DNA from: Flavobacteriaceae bacterium
GTDB taxonomy: Bacteria > Bacteroidota > Bacteroidia > Flavobacteriales > Flavobacteriaceae
NCBI GenBank assembly: GCA_016780065.1
Contig: JADHML010000002.1
Location: forward strand, 32,854-96,853
DNA: 64,000 nucleotides
Reading direction: 5' to 3'
This document shows positions 62,874 to 64,000 of the stretch, piece after piece; within the stretch, counting starts at the first letter, position 1, and each line of letters opens with the position of its first letter. The notes beneath the pieces are model-generated. The model saw only the letters and a list, made by a program, of their open reading frames with translations, did no database searches and was not told the origin of the DNA. The translations under genes and the position numbers were made by a program.

Positions 62874-63515
62874 TTAAAAACGCTTTGCTATTACCACAGC
62901 CAAAGAGGCCCCTAAGAAGGGGGCGGTAAGGTATATCCAAAGAGGTTGGACGTGCCCAGAAACTAGGGCTGGACCTAAAGATCGTGCGGGGTTCATTGAG
63001 GCATTTGTCAATGGTCCCGCAAACATAGCTTCTAAAAGGATCACACTACCTACTGCTAAGCCTGCTACAGGGCCAATTTCTTTACTTCCAGTAGAGATAT
63101 GAATTATCACAATCATTAAAATAAAAGTCAATATTGTTTCTAGAACAAAGGCACGTGTTGCATCTATTGATGGGATACTGGCCCCAATAAACTCGCTTTC
63201 TGGTAGTAAGTATTTGACTGTGATGCTTGCTAGGGTAGCGGCTATTACTTGCATTGTGATGTATATGGGCACGTTCTTCCATGCAAATCGACCCGAAAGA
63301 GCAAAACCGACCGTTACAGCGGGGTTAAAATGTGCTCCTGAAAGTTCTCCAAATGCATAAATCATTGCCATGACGATCAATCCCCAAGTAATGGCCACAC
63401 CTACATGCGAAATACTTCCATTTATTTCGTTGACAGCCATGGCTGCTGTCCCACAGAATACCATGGCATAGGTGCCCAAAAACTCTCCGTATAATGCAGA
63501 TCTTATGATTTTCAT
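62874..63515 (-). CDS. Aquaporin/MIP-family channel
   Basis: A 213-residue six-helix channel with both NPA boxes (HFNPAVT at N64, SMNPARS at N175). Aligning to E. coli AqpZ by distance from the NPA boxes puts W44, A163, A172 and R178 at the selectivity filter (AqpZ: F, H, T, R; GlpF: W, G, F, R), so it is not an orthodox water-only pore. No glycerol genes lie nearby. It has its own promoter and lies upstream of the photolyase cluster on the same strand. Confidence 0.92.
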   Translation of the reverse strand: MKIIRSALYGEFLGTYAMVFCGTAAMAVNEINGSISHVGVAITWGLIVMAMIYAFGELSGAHFNPAVTVGFALSGRFAWKNVPIYITMQVIAATLASITVKYLLPESEFIGASIPSIDATRAFVLETILTFILMIVIIHISTGSKEIGPVAGLAVGSVILLEAMFAGPLTNASMNPARSLGPALVSGHVQPLWIYLTAPFLGASLAVVIAKRF

Positions 63516-63521
63516 CGTTTA

Positions 63522-63552
63522 CAAATTTGAGTTAAGAATAACTCTTTGTCAA
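63522..63552 (-). promoter_or_regulatory. Promoter of the aquaporin gene (TTG-N20-CAAATTTG)
   Basis: CAAATTTG at 63529-63522 is one base off TAnnTTTG, and TTG at 63552-63550 gives the ideal 20-bp spacing; 6 nt before the ATG. Confidence 0.6.
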
Positions 63553-63671
63553 ATTTTTCATGTTGTTTTTAGGTTAATACTTCAACTCAACAAGATACGC
63601 TTGTTTTAAACGATAATATTTATTGAAGCTCCAGTGCATGTAAAACATTAAAACAATAGTAGGTAATGGTT

Positions 63672-64000
63672 TTATCGAAGTTGTAATGAATCTCTGTATT
63701 GGGTATCTGTGTTTTGGTTTTTATTCCAATAGTCAATGTTAATTTGTCTGGGGCTATGAGCTTTGGTAATAAATTTCTCATTTTGTTGAATGACAATTTC
63801 CTTCCAACCATCTATTTTGAATGGAAAATTTTGGTTAAATCGAATAATCAAACTTCTGTCGATTTCAGGATAATGTAGCGTGTAATGATATGACCCTTTT
63901 TCTTGATGCAAAGAAGCTGAAGCCTCGAACACCTGTTTGTCCAGATGCATCAATTTGATAGACTCCAATGATGGTATTGCTTTAAAATTTCCAGTGGGAA
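63672..64000 (-). CDS. C-terminal part of a conserved flavobacterial protein
   Basis: The frame is open from the right edge, so the start is outside the window; an ATG- or TTG-started short gene inside is not credible because the reading frame continues upstream (PTGNFKAIPSLESIKLMHLD). The visible 109 residues end NIDYWNKNQNTDTQYRDSLQ. They resemble the C-terminus of a flavobacterial exported protein family often labelled septum formation inhibitor Maf-like, a label I consider doubtful. Role unknown. The gap 63553-63671 shows no gene. Confidence 0.6.
   Translation of the reverse strand, partial: PTGNFKAIPSLESIKLMHLDKQVFEASASLHQEKGSYHYTLHYPEIDRSLIIRFNQNFPFKIDGWKEIVIQQNEKFITKAHSPRQINIDYWNKNQNTDTQYRDSLQLR

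Overview
The window looks like chromosome of a marine Flavobacteriaceae-type Bacteroidetes. It is AT-rich (about 40% GC by eye) and has hardly any Shine-Dalgarno sequences. Many genes carry the Bacteroidetes -7 box TAnnTTTG, often with a TTG about 20 bp upstream. Gene content fits: NamZ/DUF1343, DUF4199, DUF4252, DUF4290, DUF6580, TIGR03643, an alternative GlmU-like protein, bL31 type B and a 950-residue CarB. I saw no IS element, CRISPR array, prophage or replication origin. Most genes are housekeeping.

Layout. 1-2.7 kb: NamZ (partial) divergent from an FtsX-like permease, then cysteine synthase. 2.7-10.4 kb (minus): fatty-acid beta-oxidation set (acyl-CoA ligase; MarR regulator, FadB, FadA, acyl-CoA dehydrogenase) with a perfect 26-bp palindrome before marR. 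10.5-20.5 kb (minus): purL, an RsmB-type methyltransferase, MsbA-type ABC exporter, phosphohexomutase, GT2 and DUF4199. 20.6-27.8 kb: bL31B, GlmU-like, peptide-binding lipoprotein, MtaB, GNAT, hydrolase, lytic transglycosylase, bL34. 27.9-34.7 kb: carB, rmuC, DUF6580, and a cobalamin riboswitch leading a BtuB-type TonB receptor. 34.6-38.2 kb: S41 protease and an ECF sigma / anti-sigma / DUF4252 x2 module. 38.2-47.5 kb: purB, rdgB, rlmH, YihY, priA, rpsF-rpsR-rplI, hisS. 47.5-49.1 kb: a frameshifted HTH gene, galE and tRNA-Met. 49.1-57.1 kb: START-like protein, class IV aminotransferase, AlgH, fmt-recQ-AAA ATPase, DUF493, DUF4290, murA, DUF1801.

57.1-63.5 kb is the most distinctive part: a same-strand light-damage cluster of SRPBCC protein, an SDR broken by an in-frame stop, class I CPD photolyase, DASH cryptochrome, an FeS bacterial (6-4) photolyase and TIGR03643, with an aquaporin upstream. 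Inverted repeats sharing a TTTTGTAC core flank this cluster and may bind a common light-responsive regulator encoded elsewhere. The window ends in the 3' part of a conserved flavobacterial protein.

Other points of interest are MurA with Asp in place of the fosfomycin-target Cys, several -7 boxes only 4-8 nt before start codons (predicted leaderless mRNAs), a terminator-like hairpin after the B12 aptamer, and two decayed genes.
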